Assembly (NCBI GenBank): GCA_026645775.1 | Contig: JAPKMS010000446.1 | Location: 1-37,451, forward strand | DNA: 37,451 bases | Direction of reading: 5' to 3' | Source of the DNA: Anaerolineae bacterium | GTDB taxonomy: Bacteria; Chloroflexota; Anaerolineae; CG2-30-64-16 | In this document: positions 17,671-29,023 of the stretch, piece after piece | How the letters are laid out: every line of letters starts with the position of its first letter | Numbering within the stretch: position 1 is the stretch's first letter | Notes under the pieces: generated by a model | Told to the model about the DNA's origin: nothing | The model's database searches: none | The model's input: the letters and a program-made list of their open reading frames with translations, nothing else | Made by a program: the position numbers and the translations under genes

Positions 17671-17714
17671 ACAACGACGAGCGCCCGACCAGTTGGTCGG
17701 GCGCTCGTCGTTGT
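17671..17714. terminator. Bidirectional terminator-like hairpin between convergent genes
   Basis: acaacgacgagcgcccgacca / tggtcgggcgctcgtcgttgt, 21-bp perfect stem around 'gt'. Confidence 0.75.
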
Positions 17715-17744
17715 TACAGGTGTCAGCTTGGCCTGATCTGTGCT

Positions 17745-18212
17745 TCAATCATCGGAAGAGACCCAGTGACGCTCGGCAAAAGTCAAACCGCTGCGGAGTA
17801 GTTCCTGACGGATTGTCTCAGCGCTGATTTCCGGCGCAATCCCTTGTTCGATAAGTTGCAGCCGCAAGCGCTGCAGCGACCAGGTATCGAAACTCAGCCC
17901 CAATGCCTGGGGATCGGTCGTCGCCAGGCCGATGATAGCCTTGCGCTGCTCATCACTGAACAAACGCGGCCGGCCCGGTGATCGGCGCGGATAGAGCCCG
18001 TTGAGACCAGCGACATTAAAACGATGGAGCCATTTACGGACATTGATCGGATGCATTCCGATTCGATGGCTAATCTCGCGCACACTGACGCGCTGGGCCG
18101 ACAGAAGCACTATCCGTGCTCGCCGCGCTAGCTCACCGTCATAGTCCACCCGCAACATCTCATCGAGATGGCTGCGCTCATCCGCCCGCAAAGGCCGCAC
18201 AAAAAGCGACAT
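17745..18212 (-). CDS. Solo IS630-type helix-turn-helix protein (no DDE domain)
   Basis: RARIVLLSAQRVSVREISHRIGMHPINVRKWLHRFNVAGLNGLYPRRSPGRPRLFSDEQRKAI...SAETIRQELLRSGLTFAERHWVSSDD*; resembles the N-terminal half of IS630 transposases and stops before the catalytic domain. Confidence 0.75.
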   Translation of the reverse strand: MSLFVRPLRADERSHLDEMLRVDYDGELARRARIVLLSAQRVSVREISHRIGMHPINVRKWLHRFNVAGLNGLYPRRSPGRPRLFSDEQRKAIIGLATTDPQALGLSFDTWSLQRLRLQLIEQGIAPEISAETIRQELLRSGLTFAERHWVSSDD

Positions 18213-18339
18213 TCAAACCTCCCCATGCTTGAAATAAATCACGCTTGGCGTACCTCGTTTTCTTCAGCTCACAAAATTAGACGTTTATATCTGCCAGAAG
18301 TCGCGTACACAACGCGGAAATTTCGCCCCAATGCCGATT

Positions 18340-21300
18340 TTAGTGTCCCAATTTGGGGTCAGGCTGACTTGCCAGCGGGAGATAGGCCCGGCCCGGCAGC
18401 GGTAGAATCTGCAAGCTGTAGTCAAACCCAACCGCCTGCTGATAGGAGGTCACTAGCACGTAAAAGTCGCCGTCACTCGGCGCACGCCAGACGATCTGCG
18501 ACGCGGACGAACCAGGTTCGGCATCATCGTTTTTAGCGACAATTTTGCCGTCAGCATCCCACAGCGACAGCACCGTGTCGCCGCCCGCGTCGATGTCGAA
18601 GGTGCGGATGAGGTAGGTCATGCCGGCCTGGGGCTTGAAAACGACCCAATCCCGATCCCCCACAGGATCGATGGTCGCCGTAAGCCGCGTCAGTGGCAGT
18701 GCGACGCGGTGAGCCTGGGCCGGCGTGTTATCGGGTTCCAGCGTATCGCCGGTCAGCACGATCAGCGTTTCGGTTTCGCTGGCGTTGTTGCTGAGATCGT
18801 TATCCGGCCAGGCCGCGCTGATTCGCCCGGTGATCTCCCAGCTCAGTTGATCGATGGTGAGATTGAGTGGCACGCGACCGCTGATGATCAGTCGGCCCTT
18901 GCCCCCGGCCTGCAGCAGCGGGATGTCCCAGGCGTAGCGGCTGCCCAACCGCAAGGTTGCGGCCGGCCCGGTCTGAGTCACCTGCAAATCGTCCAGCAGC
19001 ACGGGCAGCGGCAGCATCAGGCCCACGGCGCGGGCCGGGCTGGGGCCCAGATTGGCATATGCCAAGGTCAGCGTGACCAGGTCGCCGGGGGCCACCGGCC
19101 GCTGCGGTTCAACAACCTGCGACAGGAAAAGATCGGCCGCGGCCAGGGTAGTCACCAGTGAACCTGTTGAGTTGTTGCCCGGATCGGCTTCCTGCCAGCC
19201 GCTGCTGATGGCGATCTCGGCCACCAGTGACAAGCTCGGCCCCAGGGCATCCCCATCGATCCGGGCGGTCATCGTGATCTGGCCGGTGGCGCCCGGAGGT
19301 AACTCAGCCAGATCCCACACGAGGTTGGAACCCGGTCGAGCTGCCAACGCCGGATCGCTGCCGGTCCACTGTAAGCCCGACAAACCTGCCGGCAGGGTGG
19401 CCTCAATCTCGATTCCCCTGGCGCGTGCCTGGCCCGCGTTACGATACGTCACCGCATACGTGACGGTGTCGCCGGAAACGATCGGGCCGGCTGTCGCCGT
19501 GGCGGAGATGGCGAGATCGGCCTCGGGCGCCGCGATGCGGGTCGCCGGATCGCCCAGCAGCACGTAAGTGTCGAGGAGATCCTGATAGCGCAGGCTGCCG
19601 TCATAAAAACGGGCATTGACGAACAGATATAGCTTCGCCGCAGTCGTCGCAGGCCCCAGCTCGCGCACATCCCGATTGAAGAGCGCGTCGTAAAAGCCCC
19701 GGTGTAGATAATCGTGGCCGGTCGCAACCCCTAACCCTGTGGGCGACCAGCTTGCCACCGCGCCGCGGTTGGCCAGGCGGACGATACTCTCCCCCGCGCC
19801 GATGAAACGCGGGTTGTGGAAGGAGCCTTCGAGACACGTCATCGGCAGAACGACCGGATAGGCGCTGCCATTGCTGACCTGGGGCAATGCGTTGAGACCG
19901 AAGAGCAGCTCAGCCGCCCAATTGCCGATGGAACTGTGGCCGACATAGTTAAACAGGAGCGCACCGCTGTTGAAGGCGTTCAGCGTGGCCTGCTGTGCGC
20001 GGAGGGCCTGGCTGGCCGGGTACTCAGCCGTCCCAAGGTAAATCCGCTCCGGGCTGAACTCCGGCGGCAGGTAGGAGAGCGCACTGTCCGAAAGCTCACT
20101 GAAGGAACCGCCGGCGTCGGGGTTATCGGCCACGAAGACTGCGCGGGAGCGCCAGGCGCCCGGGGCCGGTGCGGTACCGTAGGCGATGATCTTGTTCACC
20201 ATCGCAGCGAGCTCGGTGAGGTCGTTCACCGGCAGCCGCCCCAGATGCAAGTCCGGCATCAGATCAGCGCCGACGACCGCCACATACTGATTATCCGCCG
20301 CAGTCTCGCCGAGCACCGGATCCACATTGGCCAGATAGGGTGGAATGAAGGTCTTGGCGTTGTAACCTTCCCGGTTCATGAAATCGTAGGTGCCGTCACC
20401 CACGAGCAGCACGTACGCCGGCGGCGTTCCCGGCCAGTTGGCATAGGCATAGCCGATGAAATCCCGGATCGCGTGCGGGTCCAACAGCCCGGCGCTGAAC
20501 TCATCATAGATGTCTTGCACGTCGATCACCCGCACGCGCAGCCCCTCGGACCGATGGTACTGCGCCAGCGGCGCGACCCCAGCCACAAAATCCGCGTGTG
20601 CGATGATCAGGTAATCGGCGCCTTCGGCCGGCGCACGGAGATCAGAGGGGGCATCGAGGGTGATGGCAAGCGGCTTGAGCAGCCCACCCATGCCGACTAC
20701 GAAATAGCGCCGGGACCCGGCCGCTGGGCCAGCGAAGGTCGCGGTGTAATCCCCGGCTGCGCCCTCGATACGCAGTCCCGTGAGCCGCGCGGGAACGGTC
20801 GGTGTCGAAATGTCGTACGCGCGGATGTCAGGCGCGGCAAAGCCTGCAACAGCGAACTCGTTGGGCCCTGGCGCCGGGGTCAAGGTGAGGCGATCCTCCG
20901 CGGTGCGCAGGGCGTGGTCGTAAGTCACATCAAACGCATCGAGCCAGTTCGCTTCCCACAGCCGCCCTGCCGTGTCGCGCGCGCCGGTGTCACCGGGGGT
21001 GTGCAAGCTCAGAGTGTTCTGACCGCTGTGTAACAGCGCCTGGTCAAAAGTCAGCGTCCCCAGTGCGGGCACGGCACCGTCCCAGCGCACATCGCCGATG
21101 GCCGCACCATTCACCGAGACGCGCAGATGATGGTCCGGGGCCACGCGTGAATCAGCGGAACCGCCCCACAGCCGCAACGCAATCGTCGCAGCGCCCGATG
21201 GCAGCACGTGTGCAATGGTAAACGGCACCGTGAGCGTGGGGACCATGGTCTGGTTAAGCACGAACATCTGTCCCCAATACCAGTGATCGACATCGGATTG

Positions 21301-22581
21301 CATGGGCAGGGCGCTGCGATAAACCTTGTTCTCCTCGAAGCGCTGCACCGAGGGGAAGGACGTGGCCTGAGCTGTGCCCAGGGGCGCGACCGAGCGTTGG
21401 GTCATCCGCAGGCCGGGCCCATCCCCGACGACCAGCCACAACGTGTTCACCTCGACGTACAAGCTCTGCACCTGCTTCGCATAAAACCTGATTTCATCGC
21501 CGGGATCGAAACGGCCATCTTCCTCCCCTAAGATTTCGATGGCCAGTTCCTGCGCACCCTCGAACAGCGATAGCCGGCGCGGATCCACCGTCTCAACCGA
21601 CACGCCGCCCGCAACCAGATCGGCATAGGTCAGCTGATAGACGCCGGTTTCGCGCAGTGTGATGCGGTACCGGGGCTGGGACGCCGGGGCACCGGTCGGC
21701 GACGACGCCAAGGCGACCGCCGCACGTCCGGCCGAGCCGACGCGCCACGTCGCCACTTGCTCCGGGTTTGCCACAGCCCCGCGCGCCAGCTCAGCAAACC
21801 CGCCCACATCCGCCGCGGCGTCAGACGGAGGCGCAGCGGTGCGAGCACCGCCGAAACGAACCTGGAGCCGCATGCTGCGGATCTGTCGCAGCTCGCCGGT
21901 GGCGGCCCGATACTGCAACGGGTACACGGTCAACCGCGCCAGATGCACATCGCGCAGGTACCCGGCGTCCTCCAATACGGCGGGCGCGGCCGGCTCGAAG
22001 GACATCGATGCATAGGCGGTAGGATCCAGGCTGAACTGCTCGACCAGGCCCACAGGTAGATCGTCGTCTGCAGGGGATGACCCGGCCGGCAGGCTGGCCG
22101 CGTAGGCCGGCGCTGGGGCCACGGGCGCGGCCAATCGCACCGTGCGTTCGGCCAAGATCTCGGTGTCGAGGCTGAGCTGCGCGCCATCGGGAACGGCCAG
22201 GAGCATGCTGCGCGCCGGCAGATTCGGCCGCCCTGACGCGCCGGTCAACTCGAAATCAGCGAGGCTGAGCTGCGTGTAACTGCGCCCATCGGCGCCGCGC
22301 ACTGCCGTCACGGTGATGGCCGGGACATCAAGCGCCAGTGATACCCCATTGGCATCTGCGACGAGCACACGGATCGCAGCCCCGGACGGCTGGGGCGGGT
22401 TGCCCTGTGCCAGCGCAAACGGTGCGGCCGGCACAAGCCATGTCGCAGCCGCCATCAGCCCTGCGAGCAGCACGCGCCAAGGGCCGGCCCACCCGCGCGG
22501 CCGCCGAGCCGATGGTCTGCCGTGAACAATCGATTTTTGATTATGTCTAGTCACTGATTGCCTCCGTAAAGCCTTCTCCAT
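18340..22581 (-). CDS. Secreted gingipain-like C25 family cysteine peptidase with DUF11-like repeats and PPC domain
   Basis: [45 protein letters not shown] (His) and [15 protein letters not shown] (Cys); two ADLxIS/DLFLSQ DUF11-like modules; C-terminal [12 protein letters not shown]...[15 protein letters not shown]-type domain. Confidence 0.85.
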   Translation of the reverse strand: MEKALRRQSVTRHNQKSIVHGRPSARRPRGWAGPWRVLLAGLMAAATWLVPAAPFALAQGNPPQPSGAAIRVLVADANGVSLALDVPAITVTAVRGADGRSYTQLSLADFELTGASGRPNLPARSMLLAVPDGAQLSLDTEILAERTVRLAAPVAPAPAYAASLPAGSSPADDDLPVGLVEQFSLDPTAYASMSFEPAAPAVLEDAGYLRDVHLARLTVYPLQYRAATGELRQIRSMRLQVRFGGARTAAPPSDAAADVGGFAELARGAVANPEQVATWRVGSAGRAAVALASSPTGAPASQPRYRITLRETGVYQLTYADLVAGGVSVETVDPRRLSLFEGAQELAIEILGEEDGRFDPGDEIRFYAKQVQSLYVEVNTLWLVVGDGPGLRMTQRSVAPLGTAQATSFPSVQRFEENKVYRSALPMQSDVDHWYWGQMFVLNQTMVPTLTVPFTIAHVLPSGAATIALRLWGGSADSRVAPDHHLRVSVNGAAIGDVRWDGAVPALGTLTFDQALLHSGQNTLSLHTPGDTGARDTAGRLWEANWLDAFDVTYDHALRTAEDRLTLTPAPGPNEFAVAGFAAPDIRAYDISTPTVPARLTGLRIEGAAGDYTATFAGPAAGSRRYFVVGMGGLLKPLAITLDAPSDLRAPAEGADYLIIAHADFVAGVAPLAQYHRSEGLRVRVIDVQDIYDEFSAGLLDPHAIRDFIGYAYANWPGTPPAYVLLVGDGTYDFMNREGYNAKTFIPPYLANVDPVLGETAADNQYVAVVGADLMPDLHLGRLPVNDLTELAAMVNKIIAYGTAPAPGAWRSRAVFVADNPDAGGSFSELSDSALSYLPPEFSPERIYLGTAEYPASQALRAQQATLNAFNSGALLFNYVGHSSIGNWAAELLFGLNALPQVSNGSAYPVVLPMTCLEGSFHNPRFIGAGESIVRLANRGAVASWSPTGLGVATGHDYLHRGFYDALFNRDVRELGPATTAAKLYLFVNARFYDGSLRYQDLLDTYVLLGDPATRIAAPEADLAISATATAGPIVSGDTVTYAVTYRNAGQARARGIEIEATLPAGLSGLQWTGSDPALAARPGSNLVWDLAELPPGATGQITMTARIDGDALGPSLSLVAEIAISSGWQEADPGNNSTGSLVTTLAAADLFLSQVVEPQRPVAPGDLVTLTLAYANLGPSPARAVGLMLPLPVLLDDLQVTQTGPAATLRLGSRYAWDIPLLQAGGKGRLIISGRVPLNLTIDQLSWEITGRISAAWPDNDLSNNASETETLIVLTGDTLEPDNTPAQAHRVALPLTRLTATIDPVGDRDWVVFKPQAGMTYLIRTFDIDAGGDTVLSLWDADGKIVAKNDDAEPGSSASQIVWRAPSDGDFYVLVTSYQQAVGFDYSLQILPLPGRAYLPLASQPDPKLGH

Positions 22582-22734
22582 TGCAGACAGACGTTCGGAG
22601 ACGCCAAAAAGTCACGACCGCACGCTCTACGGACTTTTATGACATCTGTCATTCAACAACCCAGGCAGCCCATCTATAATGACATTTCAAGTGCCCCATT
22701 TCCGAACCAAGAGAGCCCTTACGGAGGAACATCA

Positions 22735-24609
22735 ATGAAGCGACTGACTCCCGTCCCCAGCGACCTCGAAATCGCCCAAGCAGCCGAGTTACGCCCGATC
22801 GTAGAGGTGGCTGGTTCGTTGGGCCTTACCCCCGCCGATCTAGAGCTCTACGGCAGCCACAAAGCCAAGGTCCATCTGGACGTGATCGAAAAGGCGAAAG
22901 ATCGCCCCCAGGGCAAATACATCGATGTGACCGCGATCACGCCCACCCCCCTGGGCGAAGGCAAAACAACCACCACCGTTGGGCTGACCCAGGGCCTGGG
23001 CTTGCTGGGCCAGAAAGTCGTCTGCTGCATCCGTCAACCTTCGCAAGGGCCGACTTTTGGCATCAAGGGCGGTGCGGCCGGCGGCGGCTACAGCCAGGTC
23101 GTTCCAATGGAGGATTTCAACCTGCATCTGACCGGCGACATCCACGCCATCACCGCAGCCCATGACCTGATCGCGGCGGCCATTGATGCGCGCATGCTGC
23201 ACGAATCCGAAGCCGGCAGCCCGGAAGTCATGTTCGAACGCCTGTGCCCGAAGGACAAGAGCGGTAAGCGTGCCTTTGCCCCCCCCATGCTGCGGCGCCT
23301 CAAGACGCTAGGCATCGCCAAGACCGATCCTGAGGAATTGACCCCGGAAGAACGCGCCCGCTTCGCCGTGCTCGCCATCGATCCGGCGAGCATCACCTGG
23401 AACCGGGTGATCGACATCAGTGATCGCTTCCTGCGCAAGATTGAAGTGGGGTTGGGGCCGGATGAGAAGGGCAAGACCCGCATCACCGGCTACGACATCA
23501 CCGTTGCCTCCGAGCTGATGGCCATCCTGGCCCTCACAACCAGCCTGGCTGACCTGCGCGAGCGCATCGGCCGCTGTGTGATCGGCACCAGCATGACGGG
23601 CGAGGCCGTGACAGTGGAGGACTTGGGCGTAGCAGGCGCAGCCACCGTGCTGATGAAGGATGCCATCATGCCCAACCTGATGCAGACGGTGGAAGGTCAG
23701 CCGGCCTTCGTACATGCCGGGCCCTTCGCGAATATTGCGCACGGCAACTCCTCGATCCTGGCCGACCAGATCGCCCTCAAGGTGGCGGACTACGTCGTGA
23801 CCGAATCCGGCTTCGGTGCAGACATGGGCATGGAGAAATTCCTGGATATCAAATGCCGCTACTCTGGCCTGATCCCGAACTGCGTGGTGCTGGTGGCGAC
23901 GGTGCGGGCGTTGAAGATGCACGGCGGCGGGCCGAGGGTTGTTGCGGGCAAACCGCTGGACTATGCTTACACCAGCGAAAACTTGCCGCTGTTGGACAAA
24001 GGCTGCGCAAACCTGGAAGCGCACATCGAGAACATCAAGCGCTACGGCGTGCCGGTGGTAGTGGCGATCAACCAGTTCAAAGACGACACCCCGGCTGAAA
24101 TCAACCTGATCCGCGAGAAGGCGATCGCGGCCGGCGCCGAAGACGCGGTGCTCTCCACTCACTGGGCCCACGGCGGCGATGGCGCCAAGGACCTGGCCGT
24201 TGCAGTGATGGCGGCCTGCGACAAGCCGGTTGACTTCCAGTTCCTCTACCCGTTGGAGTGGAGCATCAAGGCCAAGATCGAAAAGATCGCCAAGGACATC
24301 TACGGCGCGGGCAGCGTGAGCTACACCCCGGAGGCCGAGGCCAAGATCGAGTTGTACACGAAGCTGGGCTTTGACAAACTGCCGATCTGCATGGCCAAGA
24401 CGCACCTGAGCCTGAGCCACGACCCGACCCTCAAGGGCCGGCCGCAGGGCTACGTCTTCCCGGTGCGCGACGTGCGCGCCTCAGTGGGAGCCGGCTTCCT
24501 CTACCCCCTGTGCGGTGAGATGCGCACCATGCCCGGCCTGCCGACGCGGCCGGTGTTCTACGATGTGGATCTCGACCTGGAAACGGGACGCGTAGTCGGG
24601 CTGTTCTAA
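22735..24609 (+). CDS. fhs: Formate--tetrahydrofolate ligase
   Basis: [58 protein letters not shown]; start at 22735 after ggaggaac. Confidence 0.97.
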   Translation: MKRLTPVPSDLEIAQAAELRPIVEVAGSLGLTPADLELYGSHKAKVHLDVIEKAKDRPQGKYIDVTAITPTPLGEGKTTTTVGLTQGLGLLGQKVVCCIRQPSQGPTFGIKGGAAGGGYSQVVPMEDFNLHLTGDIHAITAAHDLIAAAIDARMLHESEAGSPEVMFERLCPKDKSGKRAFAPPMLRRLKTLGIAKTDPEELTPEERARFAVLAIDPASITWNRVIDISDRFLRKIEVGLGPDEKGKTRITGYDITVASELMAILALTTSLADLRERIGRCVIGTSMTGEAVTVEDLGVAGAATVLMKDAIMPNLMQTVEGQPAFVHAGPFANIAHGNSSILADQIALKVADYVVTESGFGADMGMEKFLDIKCRYSGLIPNCVVLVATVRALKMHGGGPRVVAGKPLDYAYTSENLPLLDKGCANLEAHIENIKRYGVPVVVAINQFKDDTPAEINLIREKAIAAGAEDAVLSTHWAHGGDGAKDLAVAVMAACDKPVDFQFLYPLEWSIKAKIEKIAKDIYGAGSVSYTPEAEAKIELYTKLGFDKLPICMAKTHLSLSHDPTLKGRPQGYVFPVRDVRASVGAGFLYPLCGEMRTMPGLPTRPVFYDVDLDLETGRVVGLF

Positions 24610-24617
24610 ACTCAGCG

Positions 24618-24654
24618 GGCCTGGTGTGGGCGGCGTTGCCACCCACACCAGGCC
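24618..24654 (+). terminator. Stem-loop downstream of fhs
   Basis: ggcctggtgtggg / cccacaccaggcc, 13-bp perfect stem. Confidence 0.65.
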
Positions 24655-24765
24655 TTAAGCAGCTTTCTCCTCTGGAACTCCAGCCGCAGCCTAAGGCGAT
24701 TTCATGTGGCGGCCAACGGCGTCTGCCGGCAAATGACCTCGCCCTGGGCCGCAGCCCGGCTCACA

Positions 24766-24794
24766 TTGACGACGCGTCGCGATGATGCGATAAT
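24766..24794 (+). promoter_or_regulatory. Sigma70-type promoter
   Basis: TTGACG - 17 nt - GATAAT upstream of 24833. Confidence 0.6.
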
Positions 24795-24832
24795 CCCCCA
24801 GCATCGGATAAACCCCTCCCTTCAAGGATGGC

Positions 24833-27199
24833 TTGCGGATGATCGCACCTGTGTTGTTCGGTTTATGGCTGATCGGGCTGGGAAGCACCTGGGCGGCCTG
24901 GCGCCGCGGCCGGCTGAAATCGCCCTGGCACCTGGACATGGCCGCCTGGGGGCTCTTGGCCCTGGCAACGCTAGGCTTCTTTTGGCGCGTGGTGACCGGC
25001 CAGAACTGGATGCCGGCCGACGGCGGCGACCTGGTCTCTTTCCTCTTCCCGACGTACCGTTTCGCGGCCGCGTCGATCCGCGACGGCGGCTTCCCCCTCT
25101 GGAATCCCTATCTCTACCTGGGCGCGCCGCACATGGGGGATATCCAGGCCGGCTTTTTGTACCCGCCGAATCTGCTGCTGTTTCTGTTGAAGCCCGAATT
25201 TCCCTACGCCGCGTTGCAAAACCTGAGCATCGCGCACGTCTGGTTTGCCGGCGCCGGAATGTACCTGCTGCTGGCGCGCAGGCTCCGGGTGCGCCGGGTG
25301 GCCGCGCTGGCTGGTGCGCTCGCGTTCATGTTTTCCGATGTGTTCATCGTCCACTTCGGCAACCTGAATCTCAACGCAGTGGCAAGCTGGCTGCCGTGGG
25401 TGTTTTGGGCCTATCTGACGGGCCTGGCAGCACAAGAGGAGCACCCGACCCCTCTCAAATGGAAATGGGCCGGACTTGTCGGCGTCCTGCTGGCCATCTC
25501 GACCCTGGCCGGCCACATCCAGGCAACCGTCTTCATCGTGCTGGCGTTGGGGGTCTACACCGCACTCGATGTGTGGCTCCGCCGTGAACACCCCGAGCCT
25601 ATCCGGCGTGCGATCTCTTCTTTGATCTACTTGACTGCCTGCCTGGTGCTGATGGGCCTGTTGACCGCACCCCTCCTATTGCCGACGCTTCAGCTCACCG
25701 CTTACACCGCACGCGCCGGCTGGAATTACACCCAAGCCGCCGGCTACTCCCTGTCGCCCGCGCAATGGATCGGCTGGCTGATCCCCGGCTTCTTCGGCCG
25801 CGGACCGCAGTTCCACTGGGGCGCCTGGCCGCGCGTCGAAGTAGGCTATGCGGGCGTGCTGACGCTGATCCTGGCCGGGCTGGGGCTGGCGCTGCGCCGC
25901 CAGCGCCGCATGTGGGTGTGGGCCGGCCTGGCAGGCGTCAGCTTCGTGTTGGCGCTGGGCATCTACGCGATCCCGCACGGCTGGCTGACGCTGCTGCCCG
26001 GATTCGGTCAACTGCGCGCACCGGCCCGGCTCGTCCTGCTGACCGATTTTGCGCTGGCCGCGCTGGCCGCGCTCGGGCTGGATGCGGCCCTCCGGCCGCT
26101 GACAGGCCCGGCCCGGGCCGCGTTTGAGAAAGTGTGGCGGGGAGTGGCTTACGCGGCCGGCGCCGTGCTGACGGTGGGCGTGCCCCTGGCCTACCTGGCG
26201 CTGCTGCTGACCCAGGACAGCGACCCGACCATCACGCTGCATGTGTCCATTGCGGTGATCGCGGTGGTTAGCTTCGCCGGGCTGCTGTTGGCGAGCCTCT
26301 TGTGGCTGGCCGCGCGCCGCGGCGATTGGGCACGCACCACTACTTTGGGCTGGCTCGCGGCGGGCCTCATCCTGGTCGATCTCGCCAGCCTCGGCGCCTA
26401 CCAAGATTTGGGCGATCGCGACCCGAGCCTGAGCTTCGAACAGCCGGCTATCGCCGGCTATCTGCACTCACAACCTGATAGCCTGTTCCGCATCGACACG
26501 CGCACCGGGATCGACAGCCTCTGGCAGCCCGACACCGCATTGCTCTACGGCCTTCAGGATGTGAGCGGGGTGGCCAATCCGCTGGCCCTGGCCGACGTCA
26601 CGCGCTACTGGGAGAACATGGGATCCCGGTCAAGCCGGCTATACGACCTGCTCAACGTCCGCTATGTGATCGCCAAAAAGGATGTGGTGCTGGACTGGGA
26701 TAAGTTCGCCTTGGTGTTCGATGGCGACACTAACCTGAACGTCTACGAGAACCACCGCGCCCTGCCGCGGGCTTTCGTGGTGGGCCAAACCCGTGCCGAT
26801 GTCAGCCACGAGGCGGCCTGGGCTGCCATCCATGCGGCCGATTTCGATCCGGCGACAACGGCGGTCGTGGAGGGCCCCGCGGCCGGCGGCGGTCACGGCG
26901 CGGTGGCCGCGAGCAGCGGCGCCGCGAGCCGGCTGACGTTCACCGTCAACGCCGATGGGCCGGTCGTGCTGGTTGTGAGTCAGGTGTGGTATCCGGGGTG
27001 GCAGGTGCGGGTGGATGGAGAGGCCCGGGGCGCGCCGCTGCGCATCGACTACATCTTCCAGGGCATCGCGTTGGAAGCCGGCAGCCACACCGTCGAGCTG
27101 AGCTTTGCGCCGCCGCTCTGGACCTTGGGCTGGGCAGTGGCCGGCGTGACGATGGTGGCGCTGTTGATCGCAGCCGTGGTGCTTGCCCGCCGACGCTAG
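24833..27199 (+). CDS. YfhO-like multi-TM membrane protein
   Basis: Many TM helices; FPTYRFAAASIRDGGFPLWNPYLYLGAPHMGDIQAGFLYPPNLL and C-terminal YPGWQVRVDG typical of YfhO-type proteins. Confidence 0.85.
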   Translation: MRMIAPVLFGLWLIGLGSTWAAWRRGRLKSPWHLDMAAWGLLALATLGFFWRVVTGQNWMPADGGDLVSFLFPTYRFAAASIRDGGFPLWNPYLYLGAPHMGDIQAGFLYPPNLLLFLLKPEFPYAALQNLSIAHVWFAGAGMYLLLARRLRVRRVAALAGALAFMFSDVFIVHFGNLNLNAVASWLPWVFWAYLTGLAAQEEHPTPLKWKWAGLVGVLLAISTLAGHIQATVFIVLALGVYTALDVWLRREHPEPIRRAISSLIYLTACLVLMGLLTAPLLLPTLQLTAYTARAGWNYTQAAGYSLSPAQWIGWLIPGFFGRGPQFHWGAWPRVEVGYAGVLTLILAGLGLALRRQRRMWVWAGLAGVSFVLALGIYAIPHGWLTLLPGFGQLRAPARLVLLTDFALAALAALGLDAALRPLTGPARAAFEKVWRGVAYAAGAVLTVGVPLAYLALLLTQDSDPTITLHVSIAVIAVVSFAGLLLASLLWLAARRGDWARTTTLGWLAAGLILVDLASLGAYQDLGDRDPSLSFEQPAIAGYLHSQPDSLFRIDTRTGIDSLWQPDTALLYGLQDVSGVANPLALADVTRYWENMGSRSSRLYDLLNVRYVIAKKDVVLDWDKFALVFDGDTNLNVYENHRALPRAFVVGQTRADVSHEAAWAAIHAADFDPATTAVVEGPAAGGGHGAVAASSGAASRLTFTVNADGPVVLVVSQVWYPGWQVRVDGEARGAPLRIDYIFQGIALEAGSHTVELSFAPPLWTLGWAVAGVTMVALLIAAVVLARRR

Positions 27200-27205
27200 T
27201 CCTAT

Positions 27206-27234
27206 TTGTCAAAACGCCTGCATCGGGGTATAAT
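27206..27234 (+). promoter_or_regulatory. Sigma70-type promoter for the FmdB-type gene
   Basis: TTGTCA - 17 nt - TATAAT. Confidence 0.75.
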
Positions 27235-27309
27235 CCATGTGACCTCCAGAGTCACGCAGTCTCCGGAGGCTTAAATGGTTTGACGAGCGTTAAGCCGAGG
27301 GATGGTACG

Positions 27310-27615
27310 ATGCCGATTTATGAATATGAATGCGAACAGTGCGGCGTGCGGTTCGAGCGCCTGCAACGCATGGCAGACGCGTCGCTGACCGATTGCCCGG
27401 AATGCGATGGGCACGTCCATCGCGTGATCCAGCCGGTAGGAATCATTTTCAAGGGTTCGGGGTTCTACGTCACGGACAACAAGGGGAAATCCTCAACCGG
27501 CGTGCCAACGAAGAAGAAAGAGGACGAACCAAAGGCCGCCAGCACCGAAAGCGGCACGGCCGCGGCCACGCCCGCTCCGGCCACGGGGACAAGCAAAGAG
27601 GCCACGGACAGCTAG
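27310..27615 (+). CDS. FmdB-family zinc ribbon protein
   Basis: MPIYEYECEQCGVRFERLQRM...DCPECDGHVHRVIQPVGIIFKGSGFYVTD. Confidence 0.93.
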   Translation: MPIYEYECEQCGVRFERLQRMADASLTDCPECDGHVHRVIQPVGIIFKGSGFYVTDNKGKSSTGVPTKKKEDEPKAASTESGTAAATPAPATGTSKEATDS

Positions 27616-27688
27616 CCTGCCGCTCGCCCGACAAGCCAACTCACCAGGCGTGCAACGGTATGTTGTGCGCCTGGTTTTTTAACCCCGT

Positions 27689-29014
27689 TCACTCGTATTT
27701 GAGTGCGCGCAAGGGGTCGAGGGTGGCGGCCCGCAAGGCGGGGTAGACGCCGCTGAGCAGGCCGATCAGCGTCGCAAAGACGATAGCGAAGGGCGGCAGC
27801 CAGAACGGTGTATAGACGAAATCGGTGCTGCCGGCGCCAAAAATCCCAGACACGGCCCCGTTGCTCTGGCCGAGCAGGCTTCCGATCACCACGTTGGCGG
27901 CGCTGCTGATGCCCCAGCCGATCGCCACGCCTAACACCCCGCCCAATAGCCCGATGCAAGCCGCCTCGCCCAGGAAGACCAACATCACGTCGTGATTGCG
28001 AGCGCCCAGCGCCTTCATCAGCCCGATCTCCCGCGTGCGTTCGAGGATGGCCATGCTCAGGGTGTTGACGATGCCCAACGCGGCGACCAGCAGCGCAATC
28101 GCGCCAATGCTGCCCAGCACCGCCTGCAATACCCCGAAGAAGGTATTGAGCTGCCGGACGGCGTCCAGATCGGAGTAGGCAGTGAAACCCATGTCGCGAA
28201 TGCTCTGTTGAATGGCTTCCACCTCGTCGGTATCGGCCGCCTGCACGATCACGCGTTCATAGCCGTCCCGGGTGCGATCGATACGCCGGCCAGCCAGCCA
28301 CTCGTTCATGCCCTGGACTTCGCGCTGCGAGATGAACACCTGGTTGTCGCTTTGGCCGCTCGACGCCAACACGCCGACCACGTTATAGCGCCAGGTCCGG
28401 GTGCTCGGCTCCGGCTGATCGCTGAGGTACCGCATCCCCTCGATTGAGAGGATCTCGCCCAGCAGCGTCTCAATGTTCATGGACCGGCCCTTTTGCTCAT
28501 CCCAGAAGTTGTCTTTCACCTGGGACCCGATCACCATCTGCCCACGGGCCAGATCGGCTGAGCCCGCCTCCACCGTCAGATCGAGCTGGGCCAGCGCCTC
28601 CGGCGTCACGCCCAGGATTTCAGCGTAACCGAAGGCGTTTCGGAACCGCAGGTTGCCACCCATGAACTGCTCAAGCGGAATCACGGCCGCCACCCCCGGC
28701 AGCGCCCGGATCTCCGTCAGCGCGGCTTCCGTCAGGAGCTTGGGACGATTGCGAGACCCGGCCGCAGCCTCCTTACCGGACGGGGCCGCCATTGCGACCT
28801 CATACCCCGAGGAGGCGCTGGTCACGTTGATGCGCTTGAGATTGGAAATTCCGCCCAGGGAACCCATCGCGCTGCGTTGCAGGCCCGCGCCCAGGCTCAC
28901 CAGCACCATGACAGCCGTGGTGCCGATGACCACGCCGAACGCGGTCAGAATCACCCGCCCGCGCATGCGGTTCAGGTTCGACCAGACCGTCCGCAACCAG
29001 TCGCCAAACGTCAC
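27689..29014 (-). CDS. MacB-like ABC transporter permease
   Basis: N-terminal MacB periplasmic core-like region, FtsX-like C-terminus (NTLSMAILERTREIGLMKALGARNHDVMLVFLGEAA). Confidence 0.93.
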   Translation of the reverse strand: MTFGDWLRTVWSNLNRMRGRVILTAFGVVIGTTAVMVLVSLGAGLQRSAMGSLGGISNLKRINVTSASSGYEVAMAAPSGKEAAAGSRNRPKLLTEAALTEIRALPGVAAVIPLEQFMGGNLRFRNAFGYAEILGVTPEALAQLDLTVEAGSADLARGQMVIGSQVKDNFWDEQKGRSMNIETLLGEILSIEGMRYLSDQPEPSTRTWRYNVVGVLASSGQSDNQVFISQREVQGMNEWLAGRRIDRTRDGYERVIVQAADTDEVEAIQQSIRDMGFTAYSDLDAVRQLNTFFGVLQAVLGSIGAIALLVAALGIVNTLSMAILERTREIGLMKALGARNHDVMLVFLGEAACIGLLGGVLGVAIGWGISSAANVVIGSLLGQSNGAVSGIFGAGSTDFVYTPFWLPPFAIVFATLIGLLSGVYPALRAATLDPLRALKYE

Positions 29015-29023
29015 GCTGCCACC

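Noticed and set aside
17745-18340. Complete IS630 insertion sequence
   Set aside because: No DDE domain, no terminal inverted repeats or target duplication seen; only the HTH half is present.
19816-21033. 405-aa plus-strand ORF
   Set aside because: Antisense to the C25 peptidase; no domain, composition typical of a shadow ORF.
22652-22680. Promoter upstream of fhs (TATAAT at 22675)
   Set aside because: The -10 match is perfect but no convincing -35 at 16-18 nt, so not listed as a feature.
23308-24420. 370-aa minus-strand ORF
   Set aside because: Antisense to fhs, which is unambiguous.
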